This document shows positions 63,071 through 64,000 of a stretch of DNA of 64,000 nt, piece after piece. How positions within the stretch are numbered: position 1 is the stretch's first letter; every line of letters begins with the position of its first letter. The stretch covers positions 682,001 through 746,000 of the forward strand of contig CAVXXB010000008.1 of the NCBI GenBank assembly GCA_963765585.1, read 5' to 3'. The translations under genes were made by a program, and so were the position numbers. The notes under the pieces were generated by a model, which was not told the DNA's origin, made no database searches, and saw only the letters and a list, made by a program, of their open reading frames with translations. The DNA comes from CAVXXB01 sp963765585 (GTDB lineage Bacteria; Calditrichota; Calditrichia; JAJRVZ01).

Positions 63071-64000
63071 ATGTCCCTAAGAATAAATTTATTCATTTTC
63101 ACTCTCATAATGATCGTGGTTTGCAGGAATGCATATTCTGTAAATACTGATTATCAAAACACTATACGTGCATCTACCGGCAATCCGGTTAAATTCCTGG
63201 ATTCGTGGGAAGTTGCAATCAATGATGATCAAACATCTGAAAACATACCAATTCCAAAATATTTTAATTCAAATGTTTCGAAGATTGCCCTCAAAACAGA
63301 ATTCGAAATTCCGGATTCTCTGAGTAATTTTAATCTCGAACTTCATTTCACGGGCATTCAGGGCTATTGTAAAATTAGTTTGAATAAAAACCTGATTCTC
63401 ACCCACCCCAGTTATCCGTCTCCATTTGTGGTTCAAATTCCCATTGACTGGGTCAAGTCTAAGGGTAAAAACTATTTAGAAGTTCTCATCACTCATCCCC
63501 AAGATGCTTCGGAAGGCTTTCCGGAATACGTTCACATTTTTCAACCGCGCAAAACACTGGCAGTTACCGGTGAAATTTATATAGTATGGATAAAGGACAT
63601 ACATTATAAAGACTTCGCATATAACTATAAAGATAATAAACTGAATATCAATTATAATTTGGTAATCGACAAAAGTGACACACTCAGAAATGGGAAATAT
63701 AGCAAACTGCGGTTTTTGGAAAAAGTATCGACACTAACCGATCAGGTTGTATTCTCAAGGTTCGAATACATTGATTTTCGCAAACAAAACAAAAATTTGT
63801 CACGATCTGTCGGTATAAAAAATCCAAAACTATGGTCACCGGATTCACCGGAGTTATATAAAGTAGAATTAAGTGCTTATGCGGAAGGCAAACAAATTGC
63901 CTACTATTCTAAAATTATCGGATTAAAGAACATTCAGATCAAACGCGGTACAATTTATTTAAATGATCAGGTATTACAAGTCAAAGGAATAACATATAGA
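63071..64000 (+). CDS. Glycoside hydrolase family 2-like protein, N-terminal part (runs off right edge)
   Basis: 310 residues are visible, with no stop before the edge. A hydrophobic signal (LFIFTLIMIVVCRNAYS) and then a galactose-binding-like sugar-binding domain, followed by an immunoglobulin-like sandwich domain whose ending WSPDSPELYKVELSAYAEGK and ILNDQVLQVKG-type wording (YLNDQVLQVKGITYR) are typical of GH2 enzymes just before the catalytic barrel, which lies beyond the window. Substrate unknown. Start ATG at 63071, 26 bp after the pdxJ-like stop. Confidence 0.7.
   Translation, partial: MSLRINLFIFTLIMIVVCRNAYSVNTDYQNTIRASTGNPVKFLDSWEVAINDDQTSENIPIPKYFNSNVSKIALKTEFEIPDSLSNFNLELHFTGIQGYCKISLNKNLILTHPSYPSPFVVQIPIDWVKSKGKNYLEVLITHPQDASEGFPEYVHIFQPRKTLAVTGEIYIVWIKDIHYKDFAYNYKDNKLNINYNLVIDKSDTLRNGKYSKLRFLEKVSTLTDQVVFSRFEYIDFRKQNKNLSRSVGIKNPKLWSPDSPELYKVELSAYAEGKQIAYYSKIIGLKNIQIKRGTIYLNDQVLQVKGITYR

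Overview
This 64 kb window is AT-rich bacterial chromosome, and its gene content points to the FCB superphylum (Bacteroidota/Calditrichota/Marinimicrobia-like lineages). The reasons are a propeller-type hybrid two-component regulator, a UPF0164/FadL-like outer-membrane barrel next to a CsgG-type lipoprotein-like protein, large envelope TPR proteins, a TolB-like TPR/beta-propeller lipoprotein and a separate secD/secF pair. No phage, plasmid backbone, CRISPR array or complete insertion sequence was found. I cannot name a species.

Layout. 1-12.6 kb: the end of an outer-membrane barrel gene, a tRNA-Arg(CCT), a large hybrid sensor kinase (minus strand), then plus-strand genes. The latter form a run of small stress/regulatory genes: zinc-ribbon peptide, LuxR response regulator, coiled-coil stress protein, receiver-like protein without phosphorylation site, a tiny Lys-rich protein, a sigma-70-like factor and an RRM RNA-binding protein. 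A B12-binding radical SAM gene follows. 12.6-17.6 kb (minus): S37 peptidase lipoprotein, XRE regulator/membrane protein pair, DEAD-box RNA helicase, and a GxxExxY gene inside long inverted repeats. 17.8-20.7 kb (plus): two-subunit molybdenum hydroxylase. 21.4-60.8 kb (all minus): housekeeping genes, including an asnS-(TIGR00725)-acyP-apt-csgG-like-omp operon ending in a terminator, fbp, a tandem universal stress protein, plsY-gpsA, arsA-like/cstA cluster, purM, an acyl-CoA synthetase, an MrfA/MrfB-like DNA repair pair, TPR/TolB-like envelope genes, pcrA, mltG, trpD, purA, a STAS protein, secF, secD and ligA. 61.2-64 kb (plus): two small lipoproteins, a divergent PdxJ-family protein and the start of a glycoside hydrolase family 2 gene.

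Two window-wide patterns stand out. First, at least ten genes are broken by 1-4 base indels that can be read through by changing frame, among them ligA and secD, which should be essential. This argues mainly for indel errors in the sequence rather than true pseudogenes, and users should mentally rejoin the fragments. Second, intergenic gaps are packed with dispersed repeats: hairpins headed by GTAG like REP elements, short GTCAT...ATGAC elements, and nested inverted repeats built from the same few 'words'. These resemble REP/MITE-type elements; no transposase that could move them is in the window.

The closest things to a system of special interest are the PdxJ-like protein lacking key catalytic residues, the regulator/stress gene run at 7.9-11.1 kb, the repeat families, and the mrfAB-like repair pair. 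I did not find a clearly new multi-gene system.
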